64,000 bases of DNA from DASUBV01 sp035763085 (GCA_035763085.1 DASUBV010000290.1:22404-86403), one strand, 5' to 3'. Positions 1 through 8,224 are shown, numbered from the stretch's first letter. The notes: generated by a model from the letters alone, not told the origin. A program made the numbers and translations.

Positions 1-108
1 GTACTGCCGCCGTTCGCGGGCGGCTAGCTGTTGCATCCGGGCAGACGGCCGGCGGCTGCGGGCACGAGCCCGGCCTAAGCTGCCTACCTGGGGCGAAGCG
101 GGAGGAGC

Positions 109-690
109 GTGAACCAGAAGAGGCCGTGGCACGTTTCCATAGGCGTGGCTGGGCAAGAGGGCTCGGGCGCCCGGCACCAGCGGGGCCCGGCGTCCGATGA
201 GGAACTGGTACGCGCGCTGTATGCCGAGCACGCGGGCCCGCTGCTGCGATATGCGCTGCACCTCATGAGCGGGGACCGGCAGCGCGCGGAGGACATCGTG
301 CAGGAGACGCTGCTGCGAGCCTGGCAGCACCCGGAGGCTATCGCCGACCGGCCTGCCCGCCCGTGGCTGTTCGCGGTCGCCCGCAACCTGGCCGTGGACT
401 CGTTCCGGGCCCGCAAGGCCAGGCCCTCCGAGGTGGGTGAGGGCGCCCTGGAGATGCTGTCGGTGCCCGACGAGGCCGAGCGCGCCCTGGAGTCCTGGGC
501 GGTCGCCGACGCGATCAGGTCGCTGCGCACCGAGCACCGCAGCGTCCTGCTGGAAACCTACTACCACGGCCGGTCGGTGGCGGAAGCCGCCGCTGTGCTG
601 GGCATACCTGCCGGAACAGTCAAGTCGCGGACCTTTTACGCGCTCCGCGCGCTCAAGCTCGCACTCGAGGAACGGGGGCTTGCGCCATGA
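109..690 (+). CDS. ECF-family RNA polymerase sigma factor
   Basis: Extracytoplasmic-function sigma-70 factor of 193 residues that would direct RNA polymerase to a small regulon. Region 2 spans about residues 32-105, with the segment EDIVQETLLRAW and the WLFAVARNLAVDSFR stretch of region 2.4. Region 4 spans about 130-190, with the helix-turn-helix GRSVAEAAAVLGIPAGTVKSR-like segment near 154-174. The GTG start has GGGAGGAG directly upstream. The stop overlaps the next gene (ATGA), and that gene encodes a zinc-finger anti-sigma factor, so the two form a sigma/anti-sigma pair. The inducing signal cannot be read from sequence. Family assignment is secure; the ECF subgroup is not. Confidence 0.93.
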   Translation: MNQKRPWHVSIGVAGQEGSGARHQRGPASDEELVRALYAEHAGPLLRYALHLMSGDRQRAEDIVQETLLRAWQHPEAIADRPARPWLFAVARNLAVDSFRARKARPSEVGEGALEMLSVPDEAERALESWAVADAIRSLRTEHRSVLLETYYHGRSVAEAAAVLGIPAGTVKSRTFYALRALKLALEERGLAP

Positions 691-1391
691 CTGACATGAC
701 GGACATGACCAGGCCGGGCTGCCGTGAGATCCGCCAGCTGCTGGGCGTGTACGTGGTGGGCGCGATTGACCCGGCCGAGCGGGCCCTCGTGGACGCGCAC
801 CTGTCGGTCTGCTCGGAGTGCCGGGCCGAGCTGGGCGGCCTGGCGGGCCTGCCCGCGCTGCTCAGCCGCGTTCCGGTGGCCGACGCCGAGCGGATGGCCG
901 GCGGCGGGTTCGGCGAGGAGCCGGCCGAGCCGCCGGCCGAGCTGCTGAGCGGGCTGCTGCGCCGGGTGACCGCCCGGCGGCGGAACCGCCGGTGGCGCTC
1001 GGCGCTGGCCCTGGCCGCGGCGGTCGCCATCGCGGCGGGCAGCACGGCCGCCGTCTTCAGTGCCCATGACCAGCAGCCGCCTACCGCCGCGGCCGCGGAC
1101 GTGGTCAGGGCCAGCAACGCGCACGTGACCGCGATGGTGAAGTACACGGCCACGCCGTGGGGCGGGACCGCCATGCGGATCGCGATCCAGGGCATCCCGA
1201 CCGGCACGAGCTGCAAGTTCTGGGTGGAGAGCGGCAACAACCACTGGTCGGTCGCCGGGAGCTGGACGGTCGGCCCCGGGTACGGCGAGCACTGGTACTC
1301 GGTGTCCTCGGCGGTGCCAGCCGACAGCGTGACTGGCTTCCAGATCACCTCGCACGGCAAGACCGTCCTCAACATTCCCCATAACACCTGA
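687..1391 (+). CDS. Membrane-anchored zinc-finger anti-sigma factor
   Basis: Predicted anti-sigma factor of 234 residues. The N-terminal zf-HC2-type domain shows Cys12 and the H-x3-C-x2-C motif (His38, Cys42, Cys45). One hydrophobic segment at about 108-130 places residues 1-107 in the cytoplasm and about 105 residues outside. The outer domain is rich in Trp, Gly and Ser (near 150-230) and resembles no domain I can name; it may be the sensor. The gene overlaps the sigma gene by four bases and so is translationally coupled to it. By family precedent it binds and silences the sigma factor at 109-690 until a signal releases it. Confidence 0.88.
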   Translation: MTDMTDMTRPGCREIRQLLGVYVVGAIDPAERALVDAHLSVCSECRAELGGLAGLPALLSRVPVADAERMAGGGFGEEPAEPPAELLSGLLRRVTARRRNRRWRSALALAAAVAIAAGSTAAVFSAHDQQPPTAAAADVVRASNAHVTAMVKYTATPWGGTAMRIAIQGIPTGTSCKFWVESGNNHWSVAGSWTVGPGYGEHWYSVSSAVPADSVTGFQITSHGKTVLNIPHNT

Positions 1392-1445
1392 CGGCTGATC
1401 GGGGCGGGCGGGAATGCACCGGCGGTCTCGCGTGCTTAAGGCTGC

Positions 1446-1928
1446 GTGACAGCGGGACTTGTGGCGTGCGCCGTGGCGCTGGCCGTGGCGACGGCCGCAG
1501 GCCTGGCCTGGCGCGCGACGAACGGCCGGATGCGCCGGCCGGCGCGCAAGCAGGCGGCCGCCGCGGGCAGCCCGGCGTCGGCCCCGCAGGTCACCGCGAG
1601 CCAGCTCGGCCGGCCCCTGGGCGACCGCGCCACGCTGCTGCAGTTCTCCTCGGCTTTCTGCGCGCCCTGCCGGGCCACCCGGGTGCTGCTGGCCGACGTG
1701 GCGGGCCGGGTCGAGGGCATTGCTCATGTCGAGATCGACGCGGAGAGCCACCTGGACCTGGTCCGGGAACTCGGCGTGCTCCGCACCCCGACGGTGCTGG
1801 TGCTGGCCGCCGACGGCCGGATCGTGCGCCGGGCCAGCGGCCAGCCGCGCCGGGCCGATGTGCTGGCCGCGCTGGGCGAGGCGGTCGGCCCGACTGTTTC
1901 CTATCCATCAGGTCTGGAAAGAAGATAG
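1446..1928 (+). CDS. Thioredoxin-fold protein (ThiX-like) of the sulfur cluster
   Basis: A 160-residue protein with an N-terminal hydrophobic segment (about residues 2-24) that acts as signal or anchor. A thioredoxin fold follows, with the active-site motif Cys72-Ala-Pro-Cys75. The segment around TPTVLVL (about 118-124) supplies the cis-Pro loop typical of thioredoxins. The position ahead of DUF4395, a thiosulfate sulfurtransferase and DUF1416 matches the actinobacterial thiX/cysA2/sseC neighbourhood. It is probably a membrane-tethered thiol reductant serving sulfur transfer. The substrate is unknown. The start is GTG, with no strong ribosome site before it. Confidence 0.82.
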   Translation: MTAGLVACAVALAVATAAGLAWRATNGRMRRPARKQAAAAGSPASAPQVTASQLGRPLGDRATLLQFSSAFCAPCRATRVLLADVAGRVEGIAHVEIDAESHLDLVRELGVLRTPTVLVLAADGRIVRRASGQPRRADVLAALGEAVGPTVSYPSGLERR

Positions 1929-1996
1929 TGACACGGGGCGTGACCACGCATAGCATCGACTACGTGTTCCAGACCATCCGGACCGGCCGCGAGCTC

Positions 1997-2092
1997 ATGC
2001 TGACCACGCTGCTCACCAAGCGCCGGGCCGTGGACTTCTGCCGCGTCGCCACGGCCATCTGTTGCCCGGCCGGGTCCCGGCCAGCTGCCTGA
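1997..2092 (+). CDS. Cys-containing leader peptide of the sulfur cluster
   Basis: A 31-codon ORF beginning MLTTLLTKRR and containing the core AVDFCRVATAICC. This matches the 'LT-R-VDLCRV' pattern of short peptides found ahead of sulfur-assimilation and sulfurtransferase genes in Streptomyces and relatives. Three Cys codons (one, then two adjacent) are placed so that ribosomes would stall when cysteinyl-tRNA is scarce. There is no convincing Shine-Dalgarno before the ATG, so translation may be leaderless or coupled. The stop codon falls inside a hairpin (2079-2098). The next gene starts 166 bases further on. Inference: cysteine-responsive control of DUF4395-sulfurtransferase-DUF1416. Confidence 0.75.
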   Translation: MLTTLLTKRRAVDFCRVATAICCPAGSRPAA

Positions 2093-2098
2093 CTGGCC
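2079..2098 (+). promoter_or_regulatory. Hairpin at the end of the leader peptide
   Basis: Inverted repeat GGCCAG / CTGGCC with an 8-base loop. It covers the last codons and the stop of the leader peptide, so a terminating or stalled ribosome would change whether it folds. There is no U-tract. It may be part of an attenuator, but the stem is short and the region is G+C-rich, so the assignment is tentative. Confidence 0.3.
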
Positions 2099-2258
2099 GC
2101 CCGGCTGACCGCCGCGCCCTGAGCCCGGGCACCTAGCCACCGGTATTCGGGGTACCTAAGTTTCGGTGACCGGCTGCTCGCAGGGGCACCACCGCCACGG
2201 GGAAACCACACCACGGGGGCACATCGCCACGGGGCATGAGCTCGAAGAGGTGGACCAG

Positions 2259-2708
2259 ATGGAGATCGACCCGAGAGGCCCTCGATTCGGGGCCGTGGTC
2301 ACCATGGTCGTCTTCGTAGTGGTGCTGATCACCAGCAGCGCGTGGCTGCTGGCGGTGCAGGGCCTGTTCTTCGCGATCGGCACCGTGGCGGGCCTGCCGG
2401 CCTCGCCGTACGGGCTGCTCTACCGGTGGCTGATCCGCCCCCGGCTCGGCCCGCCCGCCGCGCTGGAGCCGGCCGCGCCGCCCCGGTTCGCGCAGGGCAT
2501 GGGACTGGTCATCGCCATCATCGGCGTCATCGGCTACGGCGCCGGGATTCAGGCACTGGGCATGGCGGCGGCGGCCGCCGGGCTCGCCGCCGCATTCCTG
2601 AACGGCATCTTCGGCCTGTGCCTGGGCTGCGAGATGTACCTGCTCATCCGACGTATCTGGCCGGGCCGGCACGAGCTGGTCCCGGCTGAAGCCGACAAGG
2701 AGGTTTGA
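2259..2708 (+). CDS. DUF4395 integral membrane protein
   Basis: Membrane protein of 149 residues starting MEIDPRGPRFGA. The ATG at 2259 is chosen over an upstream in-frame GTG at 2166 because AGAGG lies 8 bases before it and the family normally begins with this IDPRGPRF segment. Hydrophobic segments are visible at about 12-45 and 85-130, consistent with four transmembrane helices. A Cys pair (GLCLGCEMYLL) sits near the C-terminal end. DUF4395 proteins typically accompany thioredoxin-like and sulfurtransferase genes in actinobacteria. The biochemical role is unknown; the Cys pair may take part in sulfur or thiol exchange (inference). Confidence 0.85.
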   Translation: MEIDPRGPRFGAVVTMVVFVVVLITSSAWLLAVQGLFFAIGTVAGLPASPYGLLYRWLIRPRLGPPAALEPAAPPRFAQGMGLVIAIIGVIGYGAGIQALGMAAAAAGLAAAFLNGIFGLCLGCEMYLLIRRIWPGRHELVPAEADKEV

Positions 2709-2710
2709 CA

Positions 2711-3550
2711 ATGAGCCGTTCCGACGTCCTCGTGGACGCCGAGTGGGTCGAGGCGCATAACGGGGAGCCAGGGCTGGTGCTCGTCGAGGTCGACGAGGAC
2801 ACCAGTGCCTACGCCAAGGGCCATATCCGCAATGCAGTCAAGATCGACTGGAAGGAGGACCTGCAGGACCCGGTCCGCCGTGACTTCGTTGACCGGGACG
2901 GGTTCGCCGCCCTGCTGTCGGAGCGCGGTATCGCCAACGACGACACCGTCGTGCTCTACGGGGGGAACAACAACTGGTTCGCGGCCTACGCGTACTGGTA
3001 CTTCAGGCTGTACGGGCACCAGAACGTCAAGCTGCTCGACGGCGGGCGCAAGAAGTGGGAGCTGGACTCCCGCGAGCTGGTCACCGAGGTGCCGCAGCGG
3101 CCCGCGGCCAGCTACACCGCGCAGGACCAGGACTCCTCGATCCGCGCCTTCCGGGACGAGGTCGTGGCCGCGATCGGGAACCGCAACCTGGTGGACGTGC
3201 GCTCGCCTGACGAGTTCGCCGGCCGCCTGCTGGCCCCCGCTCACCTGCCGCAGGAGCAGGCGCAGCGCGGCGGTCACATCCCGACGGCCAGGAACGTCCC
3301 GTGGTCCAAGGCGGCCGACGAGGACGGCACGTTCAAGTCCGACGACGTGCTGCGCGCCCTGTACGGCGAGGCGGGCGTGGACTTCGGCACCGACACCATC
3401 GCCTACTGCCGGATCGGCGAGCGGTCGGCGCACACCTGGTTCGTGCTGCACGAGCTGCTCGGCCAGCCGAACGTGAAGAACTATGACGGCTCGTGGACCG
3501 AGTACGGCTCGCTGGTCGGCGTCCCGATCAAGACCGGGGATGAGTCATGA
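2711..3550 (+). CDS. Thiosulfate sulfurtransferase (rhodanese, CysA2/SseA type)
   Basis: Two-domain rhodanese of 279 residues that moves sulfane sulfur from thiosulfate to an acceptor. The inactive N-terminal rhodanese domain covers about 5-125. The catalytic domain covers about 145-275, with the active-site loop CRIGERS (Cys233). The ATG at 2711 has a near-perfect AAGGAGGT 6 bases upstream, and the preceding stop is 2 bases away. The closest familiar relatives are mycobacterial CysA2/CysA3, which also sit beside a DUF1416 (SseC) gene. Likely cytosolic. Expression is probably governed by the upstream Cys-containing leader peptide. Confidence 0.93.
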   Translation: MSRSDVLVDAEWVEAHNGEPGLVLVEVDEDTSAYAKGHIRNAVKIDWKEDLQDPVRRDFVDRDGFAALLSERGIANDDTVVLYGGNNNWFAAYAYWYFRLYGHQNVKLLDGGRKKWELDSRELVTEVPQRPAASYTAQDQDSSIRAFRDEVVAAIGNRNLVDVRSPDEFAGRLLAPAHLPQEQAQRGGHIPTARNVPWSKAADEDGTFKSDDVLRALYGEAGVDFGTDTIAYCRIGERSAHTWFVLHELLGQPNVKNYDGSWTEYGSLVGVPIKTGDES

Positions 3551-3876
3551 GCGCTGCTGACCAGGCCGTCCAGGCGTCCGCCGGCGGGTGCGGCGCGCCG
3601 GCCGGCGGTGCTCCGCTGACCGACGCCGGCAGCCAGGCCGTGGTGCAGGGCCGGGTGACCCGGCAGGGCGCCCCGGTCGGGTCGGGGTACGCGCGGCTGC
3701 TCAACGGCGACGGCGAGTTCGTCGCCGAGGTGCCGCTCGGCGAGGACGGCGGCTTCCGCTTCTTCGCCGCTCCCGGCACCTGGACGCTGCGCGTCCTGGC
3801 CCCCGGCGGCATCCGGGCCGAGCAGGCGGTGGCCGCGGCCACCGGCAAGATCGCCAACCTGGAGGTAGCCGTCTGA
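3547..3876 (+). CDS. DUF1416 protein (SseC-like)
   Basis: Small 109-residue protein overlapping the sulfurtransferase stop by four bases (ATGA). The middle reads like a beta-sandwich carrier fold (VQGRVTRQGAPVGSGYARLL, then FRFFAAPGTWTLRVL), similar to DUF1416/SseC proteins always found beside CysA-type sulfurtransferases in actinobacteria. Cys16 in the N-terminal segment (SAGGCGAP) could carry sulfur, but this is inference. It is the last gene before a strong hairpin and so closes the sulfur operon. Confidence 0.85.
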   Translation: MSAADQAVQASAGGCGAPAGGAPLTDAGSQAVVQGRVTRQGAPVGSGYARLLNGDGEFVAEVPLGEDGGFRFFAAPGTWTLRVLAPGGIRAEQAVAAATGKIANLEVAV

Positions 3877-3897
3877 CCCGGCGGCCCCGGCAGTGCT

Positions 3898-3937
3898 GAT
3901 CGCGGCGGTCCTCCCGAGCGGGAGGGCCGCCGCGATC
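3898..3937 (+). terminator. Hairpin terminator after the sulfur operon
   Basis: An 18-base-pair stem (3898-3915 with 3920-3937, a single T:G pair, otherwise exact) with a 4-base loop GAGC. It lies 21 bases past the DUF1416 stop. It lacks a long U-tract, as is usual for high-G+C actinobacterial terminators. Confidence 0.75.
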
Positions 3938-3973
3938 GCGTTCCCCGTTGTGTTATCTGGACGTCGCGCGTCT

Positions 3974-4006
3974 GTCCATGCTGCGTTCAACTGCCGGACA
4001 CCTGGC
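3974..4006 (+). promoter_or_regulatory. Possible PHO box upstream of pstB
   Basis: Three consecutive 11-base units, GTCCATGCTGC, GTTCAACTGCC and GGACACCTGGC, keep the G-T/G-x-C/A-A pattern of streptomycete PhoP boxes (units beginning near GTTCACC). They lie 75 bases before the pstB ATG. The match is degenerate and based on recalled consensus only. Confidence 0.4.
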
Positions 4007-4080
4007 CCTTCTAGAAAGGGTCTCGGCAGCGCGCAGGCGGCTGTCGTCTGGTCACGAGGCAACAGGGGCGAATCACCGAG

Positions 4081-4932
4081 ATGTCGAACGACGCCGATCC
4101 GGTCAGCCAGGCTCCGGAGCATCCGGTTGCGAGTGCGGCGCCCAGCGTGGCGGTGGCGAACGGAGTGCCGCCGGCGGGCGACGCGGTCCTGCAGGCGCAG
4201 AGCCTGACCCTGAGCTTCGGCCAGCGCGACATCCTGGCCGGCATCAGCCTGGAGGTCCGGCGCGGGGCCGTAACCGCGCTGATCGGGCCGACCGGATCGG
4301 GCAAGACCACGCTGCTGCGCACGTTCAACCGGATGAACGACAAGGTCACCGGATACCGGCACGCCGGTGACGTGATGCTGGACGGGCGGAGCATCTGGAG
4401 CCCCGGCCTGGAGCTGATGTCGCTGCGCCAGAAGGTGGGCATGCTGTTCCAGCGGCCCAACCCGTTCCCCATGTCGATCATGGACAACGTGACAGCCGGG
4501 GCGCGGGCGCACAAGATGGCCGGCAAGGCGGGCCTGAAGGCGATCGCCGAGCAGCGGCTGACCGAGGTCGGGCTGTGGGAGGCGGTACGGGACCGGCTGA
4601 AGGACTCGCCGTTCCGGCTGTCCGGCGGCCAGCAGCAGCTGCTGTGCCTGGCCCGCGCGCTGGCGATCAGCCCGGACGTGCTGCTGCTCGATGAGCCGAC
4701 GTCCTCGCTGGACCCGATGGCGACCGAGTCCATCGAGAAGCTCGTCCGGGCCCTGGTGCCCGGCCTGACCGTGATCATCGTGACGCACAACCTGGCGCAG
4801 GCGGCCCGGATCGCCGACCAGACCATCTTCCTCAACCGCGGCCGCATGGTGGAGTACGGACCCACCAGGCAGCTGTTCGAGAACCCGGCCCACGACGAGA
4901 CAGCGCACTACGTGAGCGGCCGGTTCGGCTAG
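4081..4932 (+). CDS. pstB: Phosphate ABC transporter ATP-binding protein PstB
   Basis: ATPase subunit of the high-affinity phosphate importer, 283 residues. It has a Walker A motif GPTGSGKTT at 69-77, the family hallmark FNRMND just after it, a signature LSGGQQQ and a Walker B LLLLDEPTS. About 35 residues of Ala/Pro/Val-rich N-terminal extension precede the usual start of PstB. The gene stands first, ahead of pstS, pstC and pstA, whereas pstSCAB is the usual order. A strong hairpin separates it from pstS, so pstB may be transcribed at a different level. A possible PHO box lies upstream. Acts on the cytoplasmic face of the membrane with PstC and PstA. Confidence 0.92.
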   Translation: MSNDADPVSQAPEHPVASAAPSVAVANGVPPAGDAVLQAQSLTLSFGQRDILAGISLEVRRGAVTALIGPTGSGKTTLLRTFNRMNDKVTGYRHAGDVMLDGRSIWSPGLELMSLRQKVGMLFQRPNPFPMSIMDNVTAGARAHKMAGKAGLKAIAEQRLTEVGLWEAVRDRLKDSPFRLSGGQQQLLCLARALAISPDVLLLDEPTSSLDPMATESIEKLVRALVPGLTVIIVTHNLAQAARIADQTIFLNRGRMVEYGPTRQLFENPAHDETAHYVSGRFG

Positions 4933-4941
4933 CAAGGACCA

Positions 4942-4976
4942 CCCGCTGGCGGGGGCGGCTATCCCCCGCCAGCGGG
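4942..4976 (+). terminator. Hairpin between pstB and pstS
   Basis: Perfect 14-base-pair stem (4942-4955 with 4963-4976) and a 7-base loop, 9 bases past the pstB stop. It may terminate pstB transcription or protect the 3' end, splitting the locus into pstB and pstS-C-A units. Confidence 0.7.
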
Positions 4977-5075
4977 GCAAGGCCAGCACCCCAGGGCACT
5001 GGTCTCATCGCACGCGTCCGCGTGCGAGTCGTGTTGCGCACGCTGAAGCGTGCATGAGTGAAGGAGTATTCCCCG

Positions 5076-6242
5076 GTGGCCAGACGGCTTCGTTTGGTGT
5101 ACTCGGCGGCCGCTGTCGGCTCGCTCGCGCTGCTCGCGGCAGCCTGCGGCAGCAGCGGTGGCGGCTCGAGCTCATCGTCATCCTCATCGCCGTCCGCTTC
5201 GGCGGCGGCCATGGTCGGGCCCGCGCTGCCCACTGCGCCGGCCAAGACCCCGCAATCGATCACCGAGACCGGCAGCACGCTGCTGTTCCCGCTCATGGGC
5301 GCCTGGGCGACCGACTACCAGAAGCTGTACACGCCCAGCGGCGGGACGCCCACGGTGACCATCACCACCGGCGGCACCGGCTCCGGCACCGGCATTACCG
5401 ACGCGGCCACCGGCACCGTCAGCATCGGCGCGTCCGATGCGTACCTGTCGGGCGCGCAGAAGTCGCAGACGCCGGGCCTGATGAACATCGCCCTGGCGAT
5501 CTCTGCCCAGCAGGTCAACTACAACGTGCCGGGCGTCAAGAAGCTCAACCTCGACGCCGACGTGCTGGCCAAGATCTACGCCGGCAAGATCACCAACTGG
5601 AATGACCCGGCGATCAAGGCGCTCAACAAGAGCGCGAGCCTGCCGAACCTGAAGATCGTCACGCTGCACCGGGCGGACAGCTCCGGCGACACCTTCCTGT
5701 TCACCAGCTACCTGAACGCTCAGGACCCGAGCGGGTGGGGTGCCTCCAGCGTCAACACCACCATCAGCTGGCCGTCGGTCTCCGGCTCGCTGGCCGAGAC
5801 CGGTAACAGCGGCATGGTGGCGGGCTGCCAGGCCAACAAGGGCTGCATCGCCTATATCGGCATCAGCTACCTGGCCAAGACCCAGGCGGCCGGCCTGGGC
5901 GAGGCCTACCTGAAGAACGCGGCGGGCAAGTTCCTGCAGCCCACCCCGTCCTCCATCAAGGTCGGCGCGGCGGCGTTCCGGGGCAAGACCCCGGCGAGCG
6001 AGACGATCTCGATGATCAACGGGCCGGCCGCGGGCGGCTACCCGATCATCAACTACGAGTACGCGATCGTGAACACCAAGCAGTCCAACGGCGAGCAGGC
6101 CCAGGACATCCGGGCGTTCCTGCACTGGATCGTGCACGAGGGCCAGGACTCCGCGACCTACCTGGACCCGGTGGAGTTCCAGCCGCTGCCCGCCAGCGTG
6201 GTCACGCAGTCCGACGCGCAGATCGCCAAGATCGGCAGCTGA
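5076..6242 (+). CDS. pstS: Phosphate-binding lipoprotein PstS
   Basis: Phosphate-binding component of the importer, 388 residues. The lipoprotein signal is clear: MARRLRLVYS, a hydrophobic core, and the lipobox LAAAC with Cys24, followed by a Gly/Ser-rich tether. The mature part has the PBP-like segments ITETGSTLLFPLMGAW and KITNWNDPAIKAL typical of PstS, and the phosphate-contacting Ser/Thr-rich loops. I place the start at GTG 5076 because GAAGGAG ends 9 bases upstream and this gives a normal signal peptide; a GTG at 5058 would add six residues. Followed by pstC after 3 bases. Anchored to the outer face of the membrane. Confidence 0.93.
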   Translation: MARRLRLVYSAAAVGSLALLAAACGSSGGGSSSSSSSSPSASAAAMVGPALPTAPAKTPQSITETGSTLLFPLMGAWATDYQKLYTPSGGTPTVTITTGGTGSGTGITDAATGTVSIGASDAYLSGAQKSQTPGLMNIALAISAQQVNYNVPGVKKLNLDADVLAKIYAGKITNWNDPAIKALNKSASLPNLKIVTLHRADSSGDTFLFTSYLNAQDPSGWGASSVNTTISWPSVSGSLAETGNSGMVAGCQANKGCIAYIGISYLAKTQAAGLGEAYLKNAAGKFLQPTPSSIKVGAAAFRGKTPASETISMINGPAAGGYPIINYEYAIVNTKQSNGEQAQDIRAFLHWIVHEGQDSATYLDPVEFQPLPASVVTQSDAQIAKIGS

Positions 6243-6245
6243 GTC

Positions 6246-7319
6246 TTGGCCGCGTCAGCCTCTGAGCTGAGGCCGGCGGGGGAGGCGGGCCCCGGCCCGC
6301 TTCCCCGCCGGCTCGGCATCTGGATCGGCGGTGACCGGACCGTCCGCCGGGTGGGCTTCGTGTTCGCCCTGCTGCCGGCTGCCGGGCTCATCTTCGTCCT
6401 GGCCACCCTGGCCGTCGAGGCCGTCCCGGCGATCAGGCTCAACGGGTGGGGCTTCTTCACCCACAGCATGTGGAACCAGGGCGGCGGCTACAACGCGGTG
6501 ATCGTCAGGACCGGCGGCGTCGCGCACCTGGCGGGATCGCAGTTCGGCGTCCTGCCCGAGATCGTCGGAACGCTGCTGACGTCGGCGATCGCCCTGATCA
6601 TCGCCGTCCCCGTGTCGGTGGGCGCTGCCCTGGTCATCGTGGAGCGGCTGCCGCGGCGGCTGGCCAGCCTGGTCGGCATGTTCCTGGAACTGCTGGCCGG
6701 GGTCCCCAGCGTCGTCATCGGCCTGTGGGGCGTGCTGACCTTCGGCCCGTTCATCGCGCACGACATCGCACCGTGGATCGCGGACAACCTCCCCGACGTC
6801 CCGGTGCTCAGTTACTTCACCGGCAGCACGGGCAATGGCCAGGGGCTGCTGGTCTCCAGCCTGGTGCTGGCCGTCATGGTGATCCCCATCGTGGCCGCGA
6901 CCAGCCGCGACCTCATCCGCCAGGTCCCGATCCTGCCCCGCGAGGGCGCCCAGGCGCTGGGCATGTCTGACTTCGAGACCGCGCGCCGGGTCACGCTGCC
7001 ATGGGTGGGCAGCGGCATCGTCGGCGCCGTGGTGCTCGGCCTCGGCCGGGCCCTGGGCGAGACCATCGCCGTCGCGATGACGTGCGGGTTCGCCCTCGGC
7101 TCCATTCCCGGCAACCTGTACGGCGCCATGACGACCATCGCGGCCACCATCGTGAACGAGCTGGACTCGGCCTTCGGCGACGCCAGCAAGTTCAGCGTGC
7201 GGAGCCTGGCCGAGCTGGCCCTGGTCCTCATGGTCATCACGCTGACCACCAACATCGTCGCCCGGCTGCTGGTCCGCAGGGTGTCCGGCACCGCGCTGCC
7301 CGTGGGCAGGGGGTTGTAG
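6246..7319 (+). CDS. pstC: Phosphate ABC transporter permease PstC
   Basis: Membrane permease of 357 residues with a cytoplasmic N-terminal arm of about 35 residues and six predicted transmembrane helices. The EAA-like coupling loop is visible around LPREGAQALGMSDFETARRV, which contacts PstB. LNGWGFFTHSMWNQGG after the first helix is typical of PstC. The start appears to be TTG at 6246, three bases after the pstS stop, so translation is probably coupled to pstS; there is no good Shine-Dalgarno. It pairs with PstA to form the pore. Confidence 0.92.
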   Translation: MAASASELRPAGEAGPGPLPRRLGIWIGGDRTVRRVGFVFALLPAAGLIFVLATLAVEAVPAIRLNGWGFFTHSMWNQGGGYNAVIVRTGGVAHLAGSQFGVLPEIVGTLLTSAIALIIAVPVSVGAALVIVERLPRRLASLVGMFLELLAGVPSVVIGLWGVLTFGPFIAHDIAPWIADNLPDVPVLSYFTGSTGNGQGLLVSSLVLAVMVIPIVAATSRDLIRQVPILPREGAQALGMSDFETARRVTLPWVGSGIVGAVVLGLGRALGETIAVAMTCGFALGSIPGNLYGAMTTIAATIVNELDSAFGDASKFSVRSLAELALVLMVITLTTNIVARLLVRRVSGTALPVGRGL

Positions 7320-8224
7320 TGAGCGGAGTACGCCGCAGCGGTGCCCTCGCACCCGGCGCGCGGCCCGGCGGCACCGGCTGGCCGGAGGTCCCGGTCCGCC
7401 GGAAGATCGCCAACTACGTGTTCTGGGGCCTGTGCTTCCTGGCCCTGGCCGTGGTGGTGATTCCGACGGTCTGGCTGGCGGGCGGCATCGTGGTGCGCGC
7501 CGTGCCGCATTTCAGCTTCAGTGTCCTGACCACCCGCACGACGGGCACCACCGGTGGCCTGCAGCAGGCCGTGCTCGGCACCCTGCTCATCGCCGTCTGC
7601 GTGCTGGTGATCGGCGGGACGGTCAGCATCCTCACCGGGCTGTACCTGAGCGAGTTCGCCCGCGGGCGGCACCGCGGCATCCTGCGCGGCGCCTACGAGG
7701 TGCTCGCCGGGATCCCGTCCATCGTGCTGGGCTACGTCGGCTACGTCGCCCTGGTGGTGGGCCTGCACTGGGGTTTCAGCCTGCTGCCCGCCGTCCTGGT
7801 GCTGTCGGTGATCTCGATCCCGTACATCACCAAGTCCACCGAGTCGGCGCTGGGGCAGGTCCCGAGCTCCTACCGGGAGGGCGCCGAGGCGCTGGGCATC
7901 CCGGCGGGCTGGACGCTGCGGAAGATCGTGCTGAAGACGGCGATGCCGGGCATCGTCACGGGCCTGCTGGTCGCGATGGCGATCGCGGTCGGCGAGACGG
8001 CGCCGCTGCTGACGACGGCGGGCTGGAGCGACCAGAACCCGTCGCTGGCGCTCACCCACTCGCCTGTGGCGTTCCTGACCTACCCGATCTTCTCCTTCTA
8101 CCAGTACGGCAAGGAGTCCCAGGACCTGTCTTACGACGCGGCGCTGCTGCTGCTGGTGTTCGTGCTGCTCATCATCGTCGCGGGACGCGTGATCATCGCC
8201 CGGTCCCGGCGGCACTCGGAGTGA
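7319..8224 (+). CDS. pstA: Phosphate ABC transporter permease PstA
   Basis: Second permease subunit, 301 residues, with six hydrophobic segments and the coupling loop SSYREGAEALGIPAGWTLRK. The family hallmarks LAGIPSIVLGYVGYVALVV and GETAPLLTTAG are present. The GTG start at 7319 shares its first base with the last base of the pstC TAG stop. A regulator gene follows 18 bases later with no terminator between, so the regulator may be co-transcribed with the transporter. No phoU gene is present in the cluster. Confidence 0.92.
   Translation: MSGVRRSGALAPGARPGGTGWPEVPVRRKIANYVFWGLCFLALAVVVIPTVWLAGGIVVRAVPHFSFSVLTTRTTGTTGGLQQAVLGTLLIAVCVLVIGGTVSILTGLYLSEFARGRHRGILRGAYEVLAGIPSIVLGYVGYVALVVGLHWGFSLLPAVLVLSVISIPYITKSTESALGQVPSSYREGAEALGIPAGWTLRKIVLKTAMPGIVTGLLVAMAIAVGETAPLLTTAGWSDQNPSLALTHSPVAFLTYPIFSFYQYGKESQDLSYDAALLLLVFVLLIIVAGRVIIARSRRHSE

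Noticed and set aside
2166..2258. Longer N-terminus for the DUF4395 protein
   Set aside because: The extra 31 residues are His/Gly-rich and unlike the family, and the leader region of the attenuated operon should lie here; AGAGG supports ATG 2259.
3481..4989. 502-residue minus-strand frame across pstB
   Set aside because: Antisense to DUF1416 and pstB, both with clear family motifs. Long antisense frames are expected with this codon bias.
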